NCBI RefSeq assembly: GCF_003545885.1
Contig: NZ_QHCT01000002.1
Location: forward strand, 509,001 to 573,000
Origin: Leptospira stimsonii
GTDB lineage: Bacteria > Spirochaetota > Leptospiria > Leptospirales > Leptospiraceae
Direction of reading: 5' to 3'
Length of the DNA stretch: 64,000 bases
Position numbers and translations under genes: made by a program. The notes beneath the pieces are model-generated. The model was not told where the DNA came from. It saw only the letters and a program-made list of their open reading frames with translations, and did no database searches. This document shows, piece after piece, positions 10,841-22,290 of the stretch; position 1 is the stretch's first letter, and every line of letters starts with the position of its first letter.

Positions 10841-11830
10841 TTGCTTCAGCGACGAATAAGAAACAATTTTTCAATTTTGGTTCTCGTGATGTTCGTCCTC
10901 AGTTGTAACCCTAAAAGAGCGGGCGAAACGGATAAGGGCAAAACGATTTTTTTGATCGGAATTTTGGCGACCAATCCTACCAGCCCACCAAAAGCCAGAG
11001 AAGGCAATCAGAAACCGATTCCCGAAATTCCTGAGATCGTTTTACCTGCAGAGATCGCTTCCCTTTCTCCTAAAAATGCTTCTACCTATTTCTTTGACTG
11101 GGCGGATTTAGGATTCAAATCGTTTGATAATTCCTGCGGTGTGAATGGATTAGGGAACATGCAGATACGTAGAACACTTCCCACCACGAAATTGATCCTT
11201 GAAGTTAAATTCACACAAAACGTAAACGGCGGAAGTATTCAAGTTTTTCGAAAGGAAATTCAAGTAACTGGAAATTTTACGATGTCGGATGCAAGAACCG
11301 CAAGATTTGAATCGGATGATCCTGCCGATTTCCCTTCCTTTTTCCCCTATTCGGCAACGGCGTCGAATTTTACGAGAGTTTCCGACGGAACTGAAATTGT
11401 TCCGGTCACTTGGCCGTTTCATACGAATTTTTCCGGAGCCAAAGGATTCGCGTCTACCATCACGGAGAATTGCAACATGATCAACGGAAAGAATCGTTGT
11501 GCCGTGACTGCAATTCAACAAATGTTGGACGAACTCCAAGACGCTTTCAAACAAGACTACTCCGGTTATTTTTATTCCGATCTTTCTTACTACGAAATCT
11601 ATAACAACAACTTACATAGCTATCGATATTTCGTAATCGAATGTCCAGGCCCAAACGTGATTTCCGTAAAAGCGCAAGGAAAAGAATTTTGGTCTTTGGT
11701 ATCGACTGCGACATTCCCGAACATTCCAATCAATCCACCGTCGGGCAACTATACCGTCGACAGCATCACTACTGCCTATACCTTGGACCCAGATGACGAG
11801 GGTTTTACCCAATTCACGGTCTTTAAATAA
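10841..11830 (+). CDS. Putative lipoprotein, paralogue 2 of 3
   Basis: A 329-aa lipoprotein if it starts at the TTG at 10841. That start has a perfect GAGGTGA Shine-Dalgarno 5 nt upstream and gives a good signal peptide (RRIR, hydrophobic stretch, VLSC with lipidated C22). The frame stays open further 5' to a TTG at 10814, but that gives an acidic N-terminus. It is closer to paralogue 3 than to paralogue 1: LPAEIASLSP, RRTLPTTKLILEV, ARFES, FPYSATAS, WPFHTNFS, a GKNRCAVTA block, and KEFWSL. A truncated copy of tpiA follows, just as intact tpiA follows paralogue 3, which marks a duplicated unit. Function unknown. Confidence 0.85.
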   Translation: MLQRRIRNNFSILVLVMFVLSCNPKRAGETDKGKTIFLIGILATNPTSPPKAREGNQKPIPEIPEIVLPAEIASLSPKNASTYFFDWADLGFKSFDNSCGVNGLGNMQIRRTLPTTKLILEVKFTQNVNGGSIQVFRKEIQVTGNFTMSDARTARFESDDPADFPSFFPYSATASNFTRVSDGTEIVPVTWPFHTNFSGAKGFASTITENCNMINGKNRCAVTAIQQMLDELQDAFKQDYSGYFYSDLSYYEIYNNNLHSYRYFVIECPGPNVISVKAQGKEFWSLVSTATFPNIPINPPSGNYTVDSITTAYTLDPDDEGFTQFTVFK

Positions 11831-12141
11831 AGATCCTGTCTTAAAATCTCTAAGGTCATAAGGATCTTCCTTTAGAAAATTCTAATAAGAAAGTATGAGA
11901 TCCCACAAAATGGAGTCTAATTCACTTTTTTTGACTGCCTTCATTGTTTCTATGTATGTTATAGTTCCCACATCCTAAGTTTTGGCACAGGTTCAAAAGC
12001 GAATTCATTTTTCTCAGAAGAATCGACGCTATTTCAAAGCAAGATCCGTTCTTTCCCTTAAAGATGTGATGCAAAGATGGAAACGTCAACGGATCTTTTC
12101 GACATAAAAACGTAATCAGAATTCCGAAGAATTTAGGTTTT
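11831..12141. other. Intergenic stretch after paralogue 2
   Basis: No gene is supported. The 19-mer shared with the region after pgk lies at 11868-11886, just downstream of the lipoprotein stop. A reverse-strand frame of about 86 codons crosses into the tpiA remnant and has no family features, so I do not call it. Confidence 0.5.
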
Positions 12142-12367
12142 TCCCTTCCCATACAGTCACAGAAGCCGACAGGCTTTTCCATAAACTATTCCTTCCCATC
12201 GATCACGAAATCATTCTCAATGAGGAACCCGTGCACAAGACGGTGATCGCCGGAAATTGAAAAAGGAATCTTTCCGAAAAGGAAGCCATCTCCTTGGCAC
12301 AATCGATTCAGGAGAAAATTCCAAGCGTCGCAAAGGAAAGAATCCCGATGGTATTTCCTTCTACCCT
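12142..12367 (+). pseudogene. tpiA: Truncated, decayed duplicate of the 5' end of tpiA
   Basis: This segment matches 13809-14030, the leader and first ~46 codons of the intact tpiA, over roughly 200 bp with few changes and small indels. The shared part includes the leader GAAGCCGACAGGCTTT, the GTGATCGCCGGAAATT block and the run through CTTCTACCCT, where similarity stops abruptly at 12367. The start codon is GTG instead of ATG, and codon 10 (Trp in the intact gene) is TGA, so it cannot make the enzyme. It sits after lipoprotein paralogue 2, in the same relative place as intact tpiA after paralogue 3. It is a scar of a tandem duplication or unequal recombination. Confidence 0.92.
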
Positions 12368-12384
12368 ACTAAAAAGCCGAATCT

Positions 12385-12450
12385 AAACCGTTCGGTTTTT
12401 TTTCGATCCTCGACGCAAAAAGCCGGAGTCTTTCAGTTCCGGCTTTTTTT
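12385..12450 (+). terminator. Two successive terminator-like hairpins
   Basis: The first is AAACC-GTTC-GGTTT followed by a run of T (12385-12403). The second pairs AAAAAGCCGGA (12417-12427) with TCCGGCTTTTT (12438-12448) and ends in seven T. The second is a strong intrinsic terminator and, with its A-run on the other side, could work in both directions. They lie just after the tpiA remnant and would isolate it from paralogue 3. Confidence 0.75.
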
Positions 12451-12807
12451 ATCACCTTTCGTTTTACAAAAAGAATCTAAAAAAAGGCTCAGGTAACGTC
12501 GTAGAACGAGATATATAAAATCAATCGCGTACAATCAATCCTGTCCTTTTCCTAAACATTGTACATTCCTCTTTCCAAAAAGTTGATTCATTCAAGAATT
12601 CTAATATTTTTAGGAACAGAGGTCGATAGAAAACGATCCGGAACAAACAACTTATATTTCGGAATAAAAGATTTGCCGAATTCTAAATTTTAATTTTCTA
12701 CTTTTTATTTTAGGAATTTTATGACAGATGCGAAAAGTTCCATTCGTACGGAACAAATTTATGAAAACTATAGGTTTACGTTTTGAAACGCGGAGAAAAT
12801 TCTTTCT
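12451..12807. other. Intergenic stretch upstream of paralogue 3
   Basis: No gene is seen. ATCCGGAACAAACAACT (12636-12652) is a one-mismatch copy of the sequence at 9132-9148 upstream of paralogue 1. A GTTCC..GGAAC half-palindrome lies near 12740. The promoter of paralogue 3 and perhaps tpiA must be here, but I cannot place it. Confidence 0.45.
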
Positions 12808-13755
12808 ATGATAAATAGACTGATTATCTCTATCTTTTTCTTTTATCTTGGGGTCTTTACCTTAAATTGTAATTCCCAAAAAACCGAAAATGGAAACGAG
12901 TTATTAGCGATCGGCGCTTTGGCGATGAATTCCAACAATGAGGAAGTGCTTCTTCCCGCCGAAATCGCATCCATTTCTCCTGCAAACGAGGCCACATATT
13001 CCTTAGACTGGAACGACCTGGGAACGAAAGCGTTTAACGCGGGAGTATACTCCAATTCTCATGATCCTATGAACAACGGAAACGTACAGATCCGCAGAAT
13101 TCTACCCACAACGAAATTGATTCTCGAAGTTCAATTTACGGAAGATGTCCGTCAGGGCACAATCAGTGTCACTCGAAGAGGGAACTCCATTGCAGGAAAC
13201 TTTCTGTTGTTAAACTCTAGAACCGCGAGATTTGAATCGACGGAAGCGGCCGATTTAGCGGAAGTTTTTCCTTATTCTGCAACCGCGTCGGGTTTCACCA
13301 AAGTCTCGGATAACGTTCAAATTCGTTCGGTAACCTGGAAATTCCGCACAAATTTTTCAGGAAGCAAAGGCTCCGAAACTGCGATCGCCGAAACCTGCAC
13401 GATAGTCGCCGGAAAAAATAACTGCGCCATTACCGCGGTTCAAAGAATGCCGGAATCATTGCAGGACGTCGCTAAAGCAAATGATCTTACCTATCTAAAG
13501 CATGAGTTATCTTACCGTAATTCCGGAATCAATCTGGATGGCCTATTTTCTGTCCTATGCGAGCACGCAAATGGAGCATCGATTGTCACCCGTAAGGCGC
13601 AAAGCAAAGAATATTGGTTTTTAGAAACGCTCTACACACTCTTGGATGTTCCGGCTCTTCCTACCAATCCGGCAACGTATGAAATTACGAGTACGACGGA
13701 TATTTCTACATCCCATAGCTCATTTTCTCAATCCAGAGTTTTCACTAAGAATTAA
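12808..13755 (+). CDS. Putative lipoprotein, paralogue 3 of 3
   Basis: A 315-aa protein with a signal peptide ending TLNC (lipidated C21). It shares with paralogues 1 and 2 the LPAEIASISP entry, RRILPTTKLILEV, ARFES, FPYSATAS, W.FRTNFS, a GKNNCAITA block and the (E)YWFLET close. Similarity to paralogue 2 runs over nearly the whole length. Intact tpiA begins 138 nt downstream, so the lipoprotein may share a transcript with it. GGAG lies upstream of the ATG at a somewhat long distance. Function unknown; probably an exported, membrane-anchored protein. Confidence 0.85.
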   Translation: MINRLIISIFFFYLGVFTLNCNSQKTENGNELLAIGALAMNSNNEEVLLPAEIASISPANEATYSLDWNDLGTKAFNAGVYSNSHDPMNNGNVQIRRILPTTKLILEVQFTEDVRQGTISVTRRGNSIAGNFLLLNSRTARFESTEAADLAEVFPYSATASGFTKVSDNVQIRSVTWKFRTNFSGSKGSETAIAETCTIVAGKNNCAITAVQRMPESLQDVAKANDLTYLKHELSYRNSGINLDGLFSVLCEHANGASIVTRKAQSKEYWFLETLYTLLDVPALPTNPATYEITSTTDISTSHSSFSQSRVFTKN

Positions 13756-13893
13756 GAAACGACTTCGGCCAGAGTTCTATCGCTCCTACAGAAGGAAGCG
13801 TTCTCGCAACCCTTCCCAAAAAGTCCTTGAAGCCGACAGGCTTTCCTACAAACTCTTCCCATCTATCACGAAATCATCATCAATGAGGAAACC

Positions 13894-14646
<753 letters not shown>

Positions 14647-14673
14647 AACCGACTGAAACCGTATCGAGAAGCG

Positions 14674-14709
14674 CGCAGAGAAGAGTATTTTAATTGTCAC
14701 TCTTCTGCG
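14674..14709 (+). promoter_or_regulatory. Hairpin between tpiA and secG
   Basis: CGCAGAGAAGAGT pairs with ACTCTTCTGCG across a 12-nt loop, with a 2-nt bulge. No U-run follows, so it is more likely a partial attenuator or RNA-processing/stability hairpin between tpiA and secG than a full terminator. Confidence 0.4.
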
Positions 14710-14754
14710 GCTTCATAAACTGGCAAAGGATTCAATTTTTTTTCAGGAACTGAT

Positions 14755-15108
14755 ATGTTAAACGGAGTCATTCTTACATTATTCGTTGTTGTTTCTCTCT
14801 TTCTGGTTTTACTCGTCATGATTCAAACCGGCAAGGGCGGAGGATTGTTAGGCGGAGGCTCCAGCCAATCCGTTTTCGGTTCCTCCACTGCGGACGTTCT
14901 TACCAAAGCAACCCGAGTGACGGCGATTCTATTTATCATTCTTTCTCTTTTTCTTTCCTTTCTCTTTGCGAAGAAAGAAGATAAGCTGATGCCTGAAACG
15001 GCGCCGACTCTGACCGCACCTCCCGAGGAGACCAAAAGTGAAAATACCGCACCTACTACGACTCCAACTCCGAACGCGGCTCCTGCGGTTCCGGCAACCA
15101 CTCCTTAA
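14755..15108 (+). CDS. secG: Preprotein translocase subunit SecG
   Basis: Small inner-membrane subunit of the SecYEG channel. The 117-aa protein has two membrane segments (about 4-24 and 59-77) separated by the glycine-rich, [19 protein letters not shown] cytoplasmic loop typical of SecG. Beyond the second helix is a tail of about 40 residues rich in Pro, Thr and Ala, which the minimal SecG lacks. The coding sequence of that tail also carries the Shine-Dalgarno and start of the next gene. It follows tpiA, as in many bacteria. Confidence 0.92.
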   Translation: MLNGVILTLFVVVSLFLVLLVMIQTGKGGGLLGGGSSQSVFGSSTADVLTKATRVTAILFIILSLFLSFLFAKKEDKLMPETAPTLTAPPEETKSENTAPTTTPTPNAAPAVPATTP

Positions 15109-15847
15109 TTTCAAAGGGAATCAAGTCAGAGAAGAATCTTTTCCGAAAGTTCTTTCTTCTCTGATCCGAATTCTTCCCTCTCGAATCTTCGCTTTCCTTT
15201 TCCTTTCTTTTTTCATTGGAACAATTTCTATTTTTGGAGAGGGAAAAGAATCGGACGATCACAGAGCTTCTTCAGGAACTGCGGCGATTCTCAATCGAAG
15301 AATTTTAAGAATCTACGAAGACCTCGGAGTCGCGAGAGAACTCATCAAATTGGAAAGAATCGACTCTGTTCCGAACGGAACATACATTTCTTTCCTAGGA
15401 AATTTTCCGAATCGTAAGGGAATCAAGGTCACAAAACATTCCATCTCCGAAGGAAAAAATGGGATCGAAAGAGCGGAAAGCAAATCGATTCTTCTAGAAT
15501 TTACGGGGACGACTCTTTCTCGGGTCATAACGGAAGTAAGAGCGGAGAACGCGGACGGATCGGACACGACGATCATCCGTCTGATCGACGAAACTCCTCT
15601 GGATCAAAACGTGGACGATATTCTTGTGGAATCGAATCGGAACGGAAAAGAGATGCGCTACCCGATTCAATTTCTTCCAGACGAAGGAATCAATCGGGAA
15701 CGATCCGCGTTTAAACAAGAATTCTACCTAAAACTTTTGGAAGATTTTCTCGTGCAAGTCTTGCGATTACAAGAAATGCAAAACCAAGAATCTGCAAAAA
15801 ATAAAAAAAAGTTACTGCAAACTTTTAAAGATTCTCTACAATATTGA
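15038..15847 (+). CDS. Hypothetical exported or membrane-anchored protein
   Basis: A 269-aa protein if it starts at the GTG at 15038, which has GAGGAG 7 nt upstream and lies 71 nt inside secG in another frame. No ATG, GTG or TTG occurs in frame between that point and the hydrophobic segment at about 48-67. The N-terminus before the segment is strongly basic, so it looks like a long signal peptide or an anchor. The rest is hydrophilic, with a charged, coiled-coil-like C-terminal part (about 225-265). I do not recognise the family. The following kinase begins 6 nt after the stop, so it belongs to the same operon and may be part of its signal input. Confidence 0.75.
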   Translation: MKIPHLLRLQLRTRLLRFRQPLLNFKGNQVREESFPKVLSSLIRILPSRIFAFLFLSFFIGTISIFGEGKESDDHRASSGTAAILNRRILRIYEDLGVARELIKLERIDSVPNGTYISFLGNFPNRKGIKVTKHSISEGKNGIERAESKSILLEFTGTTLSRVITEVRAENADGSDTTIIRLIDETPLDQNVDDILVESNRNGKEMRYPIQFLPDEGINRERSAFKQEFYLKLLEDFLVQVLRLQEMQNQESAKNKKKLLQTFKDSLQY

Positions 15848-15853
15848 ATCTTC

Positions 15854-16986
15854 ATGTCCTCGTTGCAGGAAAATCTCTTAGAAAGAGCCGGTGAACTTCA
15901 GTCCATTCTGGATGGGATTACCGAGCCATTGGTATTGATCGAGCCGGGTTTTCGGATCCGGAGGGTCAATCGATCCACGCTCGAATTTTCCGGTCAACCG
16001 TCGTTTTCCTCCATTATAGGGAAGAAATGTTACGAAGTCCTCTACAATCGAAACGAAGTTTGTCCGTATTGTCCCATGAAGGATATGAAGCCGGGTGAAG
16101 AAAACTTCAATCAACACTTTGAGTATCCGAAAACGGATGTCAACCGAGAGATCTTTCATTCCGTAAGAGGACAAAAAGAGACCTTGTATTTGGATTTTTA
16201 TCCGATTGAAAAGGACGGAGTCATCGGTTCCGTTTTGGAAAAGGTAAGTAATATTACAAGAATCAAAGAGAAGGAAGAGGAGAATCTTAGAATTCGAAAT
16301 CTTGCTTCCTTAGGAATTTTTATTTCCGGGGTCGCACACGAACTCAACAACCCACTCACGGGAATGAGTTTAACCCTGCAGAGTCTTTTGAACAACCTCA
16401 CTTCGATCGATCCCGACTTTTTTAAAAAACGTCTGGATATGATGAAAGAGGATCTAACGCGGGCCGCGATGATTGTCTCTGACATCATCAGCTTTGCCAA
16501 ACCGGATAAACTCGTAACCACGACAGCCGACATCTACGAGACCATACAAAAGGCGAAGGAAAACGTGGTCTGGGTCTATCCGGTCCTCTCTAAAAATATT
16601 ACCTGGGAAATTCTCTGCGAACCTGGAACCACGTTTCAGTTCAATCCGGTAAAGATGGAACGCCTGTTTATCAATCTATTTAAGAATTCTCTCCAAGCCT
16701 TTGACTATGGAGAAGGAAAGATCCGCGTGGAAGTAAGAAAGACCAGGAACATGGTCCATATCATCGTAGAAGACAACGCGGGTGGAATCCCAGACAATCT
16801 CATCGACAAGATCTTTTCTCCGTTCTTCACGAAGAATAAGACTGGAATCGGAACCGGACTCGGACTTTCGATCTGTCATTCAATCGTAAGGGAACACGGA
16901 GGAGAATTGTCCGTTCGATCCTTCGAAAGAAAAACCCGTTTCCGAGTCTCCCTACCCTTCACACAAAATAACGGGTATTCTACCTG

Positions 16987-16987
<1 letters not shown>
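15854..16987 (+). CDS. PAS-domain sensor histidine kinase with Cys-rich motif
   Basis: A 377-aa soluble kinase. The N-terminal PAS domain (about 12-135) carries [17 protein letters not shown] with C59, C70 and C73, a Cys pattern seen in a subset of PAS sensors and suited to redox, metal or cofactor sensing. The HisKA phospho-acceptor is H162 in AHELNNPL. The ATPase domain shows N-box NSLQAF, G1 DNAGGIP and G2 GTGLGLS. The stop codon overlaps the start of the next gene (TGATG), which is its likely receiver. No membrane segment is seen. Confidence 0.9.
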
Positions 16988-17979
<992 letters not shown>

Positions 17980-18004
17980 AGTAAGGAATCCTTTCCCGAA
18001 GATA

Positions 18005-18171
18005 TCTCAAAACGGACTTAAAGTCCGTTGCAAGCGTTTTTCAAAAAGAACGCTTTGTCGGAACAAGTAAGAATCGTCTACAGCCGAAGTCAAAGTCACG
18101 CGATGATTTCTCAAAACCGACTTGAAGTCCGTTGCAAGCGTTTTTCAAAAAGAAATGCCTTGTCGGAACAA
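18005..18171. repeat. Pair of ~62-bp direct repeats with internal hairpins
   Basis: Copy A (18005-18066) and copy B (18109-18171) are about 90% identical, with a spacing of 104 bp between their starts. Each contains a CGGACTT..AAGTCCG palindrome (imperfect in B), the sequence TTGCAAGCGTTTTTCAAAAAG, which folds back on itself in copy A, and ends in TTGTCGGAACAA. That end resembles half of the GTCGGAACTCCGAC palindrome found elsewhere in this window. The pair lies between two convergent genes and may act as a bidirectional terminator. Confidence 0.75.
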
Positions 18172-18197
18172 ACAAAACAAATCAGAATATAAGAATA

Positions 18198-19277
18198 TTA
18201 TAAATTTCTATAAAGGAACAATTCTTTTCCGGTTTCCAAAATGACTGAACCGTCTTTTCCGGAAGGATAAAATCTGCCGGGAAGATCGGAAGACTTAATC
18301 TTATCCTTTTTTAGAATGTTTCCTTTTTCATCCAAAAAAAGAATTTCGGAATTCAACTCCGCAGTAAACCAACTTCCATTGTGAAAAACGGATTGATACA
18401 CCCCTGTTCCAGAAGTTCGTTTCGCTTCGAAGCCCTTCTTACCGTCCGCGTGATAAAAGGAAATTTTATCCGGAACAGAAACCAAAACTTCTCCCGTATT
18501 CGAAATCGCCAAATAGACCTTATGCGGATAAATAGAATCCAGTTCGTAAGTGAAATCCTCGTTCCCTTTCTCGTCCAAAATCAGGATTCGATCCTGATTT
18601 GATTTCAGAAGGTGAATCGCCGTTTTTTTTCCGTCCGGTGAGAGAGAAAGGCTCTTGGCGAAAACGGGACTTTTTTCTGAGCCCAAATCCTTTTTATAAA
18701 GAATCCCGCCCTTCGAATCCAAGACGAACAACTCACCGCCCGAGAAAAGAACCCCGCTCATTTTAGAATCGGGAGCAAAGGAATAATCCGTCAAAAAACG
18801 ACCGTCTATCTTTTTTACCCCGGTTTCATTTCCGTTTATATCGGAAAGAATGACCTGATTGTGATCGCCTGCAATCAAAAGAATCAGATTTCCGGAAGGA
18901 GAAATTCTAGGATAACTCCTGTATTCCTTTGTCCAGAGAATCTCTCCCAAGGGAGAATAAAAATTCACTTCAGCGCCGATCTTTTTATATTCCAAGTATC
19001 CCTTTGTGTTGAGAGGATACTCGATTCTCCTTGTGTCGTCTAACGCAATTCCGTTCGAACTTTGAATGGTATAATAAGAATTCTCATATTTATAACCGTT
19101 CAAACTCTCTTCCGGATTCCAGGAGAAACGTGGATCCGGAGCCATTCCTGCGTGAGCCGCCTTTGAGAAAGCCCATACCTTTTGGATTCCAATCGCACTC
19201 TGATAAGGATTTCCAAATAAATAGAAGAAGATTAACGTAAAAAATAAACCGAACCCGGCAATCGGAAGAAGTTTCAT
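18198..19277 (-). CDS. Membrane-anchored beta-propeller-like hypothetical protein
   Basis: A 359-aa protein with one N-terminal membrane segment (about 5-23) and no lipobox cysteine. The rest is a series of short beta-rich units with repeated D-x-x-G-x-I/L endings such as [22 protein letters not shown] and SPDGKK, which is the look of a WD40/PQQ-type propeller facing the periplasm. The start ATG overlaps the cinA stop (ATGA), so it is translated from the cinA transcript. No catalytic motif is visible. It could serve as a scaffold; function unknown. Confidence 0.75.
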   Translation of the reverse strand: MKLLPIAGFGLFFTLIFFYLFGNPYQSAIGIQKVWAFSKAAHAGMAPDPRFSWNPEESLNGYKYENSYYTIQSSNGIALDDTRRIEYPLNTKGYLEYKKIGAEVNFYSPLGEILWTKEYRSYPRISPSGNLILLIAGDHNQVILSDINGNETGVKKIDGRFLTDYSFAPDSKMSGVLFSGGELFVLDSKGGILYKKDLGSEKSPVFAKSLSLSPDGKKTAIHLLKSNQDRILILDEKGNEDFTYELDSIYPHKVYLAISNTGEVLVSVPDKISFYHADGKKGFEAKRTSGTGVYQSVFHNGSWFTAELNSEILFLDEKGNILKKDKIKSSDLPGRFYPSGKDGSVILETGKELFLYRNL

Positions 19278-20530
19278 CCTTTCCTCTTTAGTAAGTCATA
19301 TAATAAATACAATCCCGTATGAGCCGCGTATTCTCGAAAGGAAGTCCTCGGAAATGGAAAATAGTGTTCATGAATTTCGGTCTCTCCGTCCTTCTGCCCG
19401 ATTCCGAAATAGACAAGTCCCACTTTTTTTTGTGGCGTTCCACCGCCCGGACCCGCAATGCCCGTAACGCTGATCGTATAATCCGTTTTTAAGGACAAAA
19501 GCGCGCCTTCCGCCATCTCTTTCGCGGTTTCTCGGCTCACGGCTCCGAATTCGTCTAACGTGCTTTGTTTCACACCGAGGAGTCCCGCCTTGACGCTGTT
19601 ATCGTAGGAAACGACTGCTCCCATAAAGTAACCGGAGGATCCTGCCCGATCCGTAAAGGTCTTAGCCATCAAACCTCCGGTGCAACTTTCCGCCGTTCCA
19701 ACTGTAACTTTTTGTTTGGTGAGAATTTTCGGCAGTTCTTCAAAAATATCCGGAGTTGCTTTTGATCCATAGACTTGATCGAGCTTCTCGAGAAGAGAAT
19801 CTACGAGTTTTCGATCTCCCGATTGGAAACTCACGCGGATATATCCTCGTTTCGCCGCAACTCCCCAGACAACGGAGCCGTTCGTAATCGATTCTTCTTT
19901 AGAAATAAATTCTTTTTGAAATAGGGATTCGCTCATCCACCAGAGAAAACGAAAACCTGAGTGGAGTTCCTTTGCTGAAAAGGTCTTTGAAATCCAGGGA
20001 GACAATTCCTCGCGGAACATCTCCGTCATTTCACCGGGAACACCGGGCATACAACTCAAGGTCGCATTCTCACCCAGTTTCAGAATAAACCCGGGAGCAA
20101 TTCCTACTTTGTTGTTTAAGATGATCGAGGTTTCGGGAACAGAAATCTGCCGAATCGAAGTTTGCATCGCTTCTTCAAAGTTTTTTCCTCTCAATCGATA
20201 AAAAGCCTCGATCCTTTGTCTCGCGACCTGACTTTCAACGGAAGAAACGCCTGCAAGTTTACAAGCAATTTCTAATGTATAATCGTCTTCCGTTGGACCG
20301 AGTCCACCGGTCATGACCATCAATACAGGTTTTTCCTTTGTAGATTCTTTCGCGAGATTTCCGATTTCTTCCTGCAAAACGACCGGATCGTCCGGGAGAA
20401 CCACGAACTTAGAAACCGAAAATCCGATTCCAAAGAGTTCGTTCGCGATCCAGGAAGAATTCGTATCCTGACTTCTTCCCGAGGTAAGCTCCGATCCGGT
20501 AGAAAGAACAATGATCTTCGGTTCCGACAT
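19274..20530 (-). CDS. cinA: CinA-like protein (competence/damage-inducible, NMN deamidase domain)
   Basis: A 418-aa cytoplasmic protein. The N-terminal MoCF-like domain (about 5-175) has STGSELTSG and the [11 protein letters not shown] motif, as in COG1058 ADP-ribose pyrophosphatases. The C-terminal CinA domain (about 255-415) has [14 protein letters not shown], and [10 protein letters not shown], typical of nicotinamide mononucleotide amidohydrolase (PncC). Both halves being present suggests a role in pyridine-nucleotide recycling. The ATG at 20530 shares one base with the argS stop (TAATG). A longer frame reading back into argS is a shadow. Confidence 0.92.
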   Translation of the reverse strand: MSEPKIIVLSTGSELTSGRSQDTNSSWIANELFGIGFSVSKFVVLPDDPVVLQEEIGNLAKESTKEKPVLMVMTGGLGPTEDDYTLEIACKLAGVSSVESQVARQRIEAFYRLRGKNFEEAMQTSIRQISVPETSIILNNKVGIAPGFILKLGENATLSCMPGVPGEMTEMFREELSPWISKTFSAKELHSGFRFLWWMSESLFQKEFISKEESITNGSVVWGVAAKRGYIRVSFQSGDRKLVDSLLEKLDQVYGSKATPDIFEELPKILTKQKVTVGTAESCTGGLMAKTFTDRAGSSGYFMGAVVSYDNSVKAGLLGVKQSTLDEFGAVSRETAKEMAEGALLSLKTDYTISVTGIAGPGGGTPQKKVGLVYFGIGQKDGETEIHEHYFPFPRTSFREYAAHTGLYLLYDLLKRKG

Positions 20531-22290
20531 TAGGACTCCTTGTCCATTCTTTCGGGAGCGGAAACTCCGATCAGAGATAGACCTTGAAAGAGAACATTTC
20601 TGGAGGCAAGACAGATTCTCGCGAGTCCCAAACGGACCTCGGGAGTCGCCTCTTTTAGTCTGTTGTTTTTTCCGAGATAAAAACTCGTGAATGCTTTTGC
20701 AAAACTCTGGAGATAATTGGTGACACGATGTGGCTCCATCGCATTCGCAGAATCTAATATTTCCTCCGGATATCTTGCGATCCAAAAAAGGAGTCGTTTT
20801 CTCTCCTCGGACATTTCGAGTTTGGAAGCTTCTTCTGCGGAGGTTTCGTTTCCTACTTCTCGAAAGATGGAACAAATTCTTGCGTGCGCATATTGAAGAT
20901 AGAAGACAGGATTCTTATCCGATTCATCCTTTGCAAGATCCAGATCAAAGTCCAGAGGGGCATCGAGAGAACGCATAACAAAGAAATAACGACCAACGTC
21001 CTTTCCGTGTTTTCCGAGAAAACCGATGAGGTCGCTCATTGTCTGAAACGAACCTGCGCGCTTACTCATTTTAACTTTTTGACCCGATTCAAGAAGATTG
21101 ACCTGTTGCGCGATGATGACCTTGAAATTCTCCTTTGGATACCCTAAAGACTGGATCGCACCGGAAAGTCTTGCGATGTATCCGTGATGATCCGGTCCCC
21201 AAATATCGATGATACGATCGTATCCTCTCTCGATCTTATTTTTATGATAGGCGATGTCCGCCAATAAGTAAGTCGGTCTGCCGTCGTCTCTGACCACAAC
21301 ACGATCTTTATCGTCTCCGTATTCCGAAGAACGAAAAACTTTCTTTCCGTCTTCCTGAAATATTTTTCCGGAGCTCTCCAGATCTTTCATAACCGCTAAA
21401 ACTTTGTTCGCCTCGTGGAGCGTTTTTTCGCTAAAGTAATTGTCAAATTCCACTCCGAATGCGTCCAAATCCTTTCTTTGCCAGACGAGATTGTTTTCCA
21501 CGGTCCAGCCGGAACAAAGTTCCGCGAGTTCCCTATATTTTTTTTCTTTGAGTAAGGATTCGATACGAATGGATTTTATTGCATCCTTCATTAAAGAACT
21601 TGCAATTTCTTTAATGTATTCTCCTCGATATCCTTCGGATGGTAATACGTTTTTTTCCAAAAGAACTTCGATCGGAGTAGAATCTTCCGCTTCTTGTATC
21701 GAAGAAGATTCTCCTTTGAATTCTCGAATCCGGACAAGAGTCGAAACACCGAGTAAAAAAACCTGGTTCCCGTAGTCGTTGATATAGAATTCTTTATCGA
21801 CCTTGTGTCCGATCGCCTTCAAAAGAGAGGCCATCGCATCCCCCATCGCCGCCGCTCTCGCCGAAACGATGTTCAGCGGTCCAGTCGGATTAGCGGATAC
21901 GAATTCCAAATTGATTTTAAGAGGATTGTTAACCTGAGGATAAAAGGCGCCGGAAAGAATGGAAGATTCGATAAATTTCAGAAGAAAAGAAGGAAGAATT
22001 CTAAAATTGACGAATCCGGGAGGAGTAAAGTCGACCACTTCGAAAAGGTCTGTTCTTCTTTTCAGAGCGGAAACAAGATCTTGTGAAACCTGAACCGGAT
22101 TCTTCTTGAGTAATTTAGAATTTTCTAATGCAAAGGAGGTGGAGTAATCACCGAATTTTTCGTCTCTAGAATATTCGATTTTGATTTTTAAAGCGTTGTG
22201 ATCAAGATCTGTAAAAGAGGACGTAATTTCTTTGACCGCTTTTTCAAGGGCAGTTAGAACGATTTGTTTGAGAGTTTCATTTTCTTTCAT
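20530..22290 (-). CDS. argS: Arginyl-tRNA synthetase
   Basis: Class I synthetase of 586 aa that charges tRNA-Arg. The N-terminal additional domain (about 1-110) recognises the tRNA, the catalytic domain follows, and an alpha-helical anticodon-binding domain closes the protein. The entry SANPTGP (132-138) is normal, but the next residues are N-I-V-S (140-143), where the HIGH signature is expected (usually HxGH). The KMSKS loop reads KMSKRAGS and is intact. Whether NIVS is a lineage trait needs an alignment. The stop overlaps cinA by 1 nt. Confidence 0.95.
   Translation of the reverse strand: MKENETLKQIVLTALEKAVKEITSSFTDLDHNALKIKIEYSRDEKFGDYSTSFALENSKLLKKNPVQVSQDLVSALKRRTDLFEVVDFTPPGFVNFRILPSFLLKFIESSILSGAFYPQVNNPLKINLEFVSANPTGPLNIVSARAAAMGDAMASLLKAIGHKVDKEFYINDYGNQVFLLGVSTLVRIREFKGESSSIQEAEDSTPIEVLLEKNVLPSEGYRGEYIKEIASSLMKDAIKSIRIESLLKEKKYRELAELCSGWTVENNLVWQRKDLDAFGVEFDNYFSEKTLHEANKVLAVMKDLESSGKIFQEDGKKVFRSSEYGDDKDRVVVRDDGRPTYLLADIAYHKNKIERGYDRIIDIWGPDHHGYIARLSGAIQSLGYPKENFKVIIAQQVNLLESGQKVKMSKRAGSFQTMSDLIGFLGKHGKDVGRYFFVMRSLDAPLDFDLDLAKDESDKNPVFYLQYAHARICSIFREVGNETSAEEASKLEMSEERKRLLFWIARYPEEILDSANAMEPHRVTNYLQSFAKAFTSFYLGKNNRLKEATPEVRLGLARICLASRNVLFQGLSLIGVSAPERMDKES

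Noticed and set aside
11922..12182. 86-codon reverse frame
   Set aside because: It crosses into the tpiA remnant on the opposite strand and has no good start or domain.
18005..18171. Possible CRISPR or tRNA-like structures
   Set aside because: Only two copies, repeats longer than typical, and no cloverleaf pattern.
20531..20875. N-terminal extension of cinA by 115 codons
   Set aside because: It lies within argS in another frame; CinA proteins begin at the chosen ATG ([12 protein letters not shown]).
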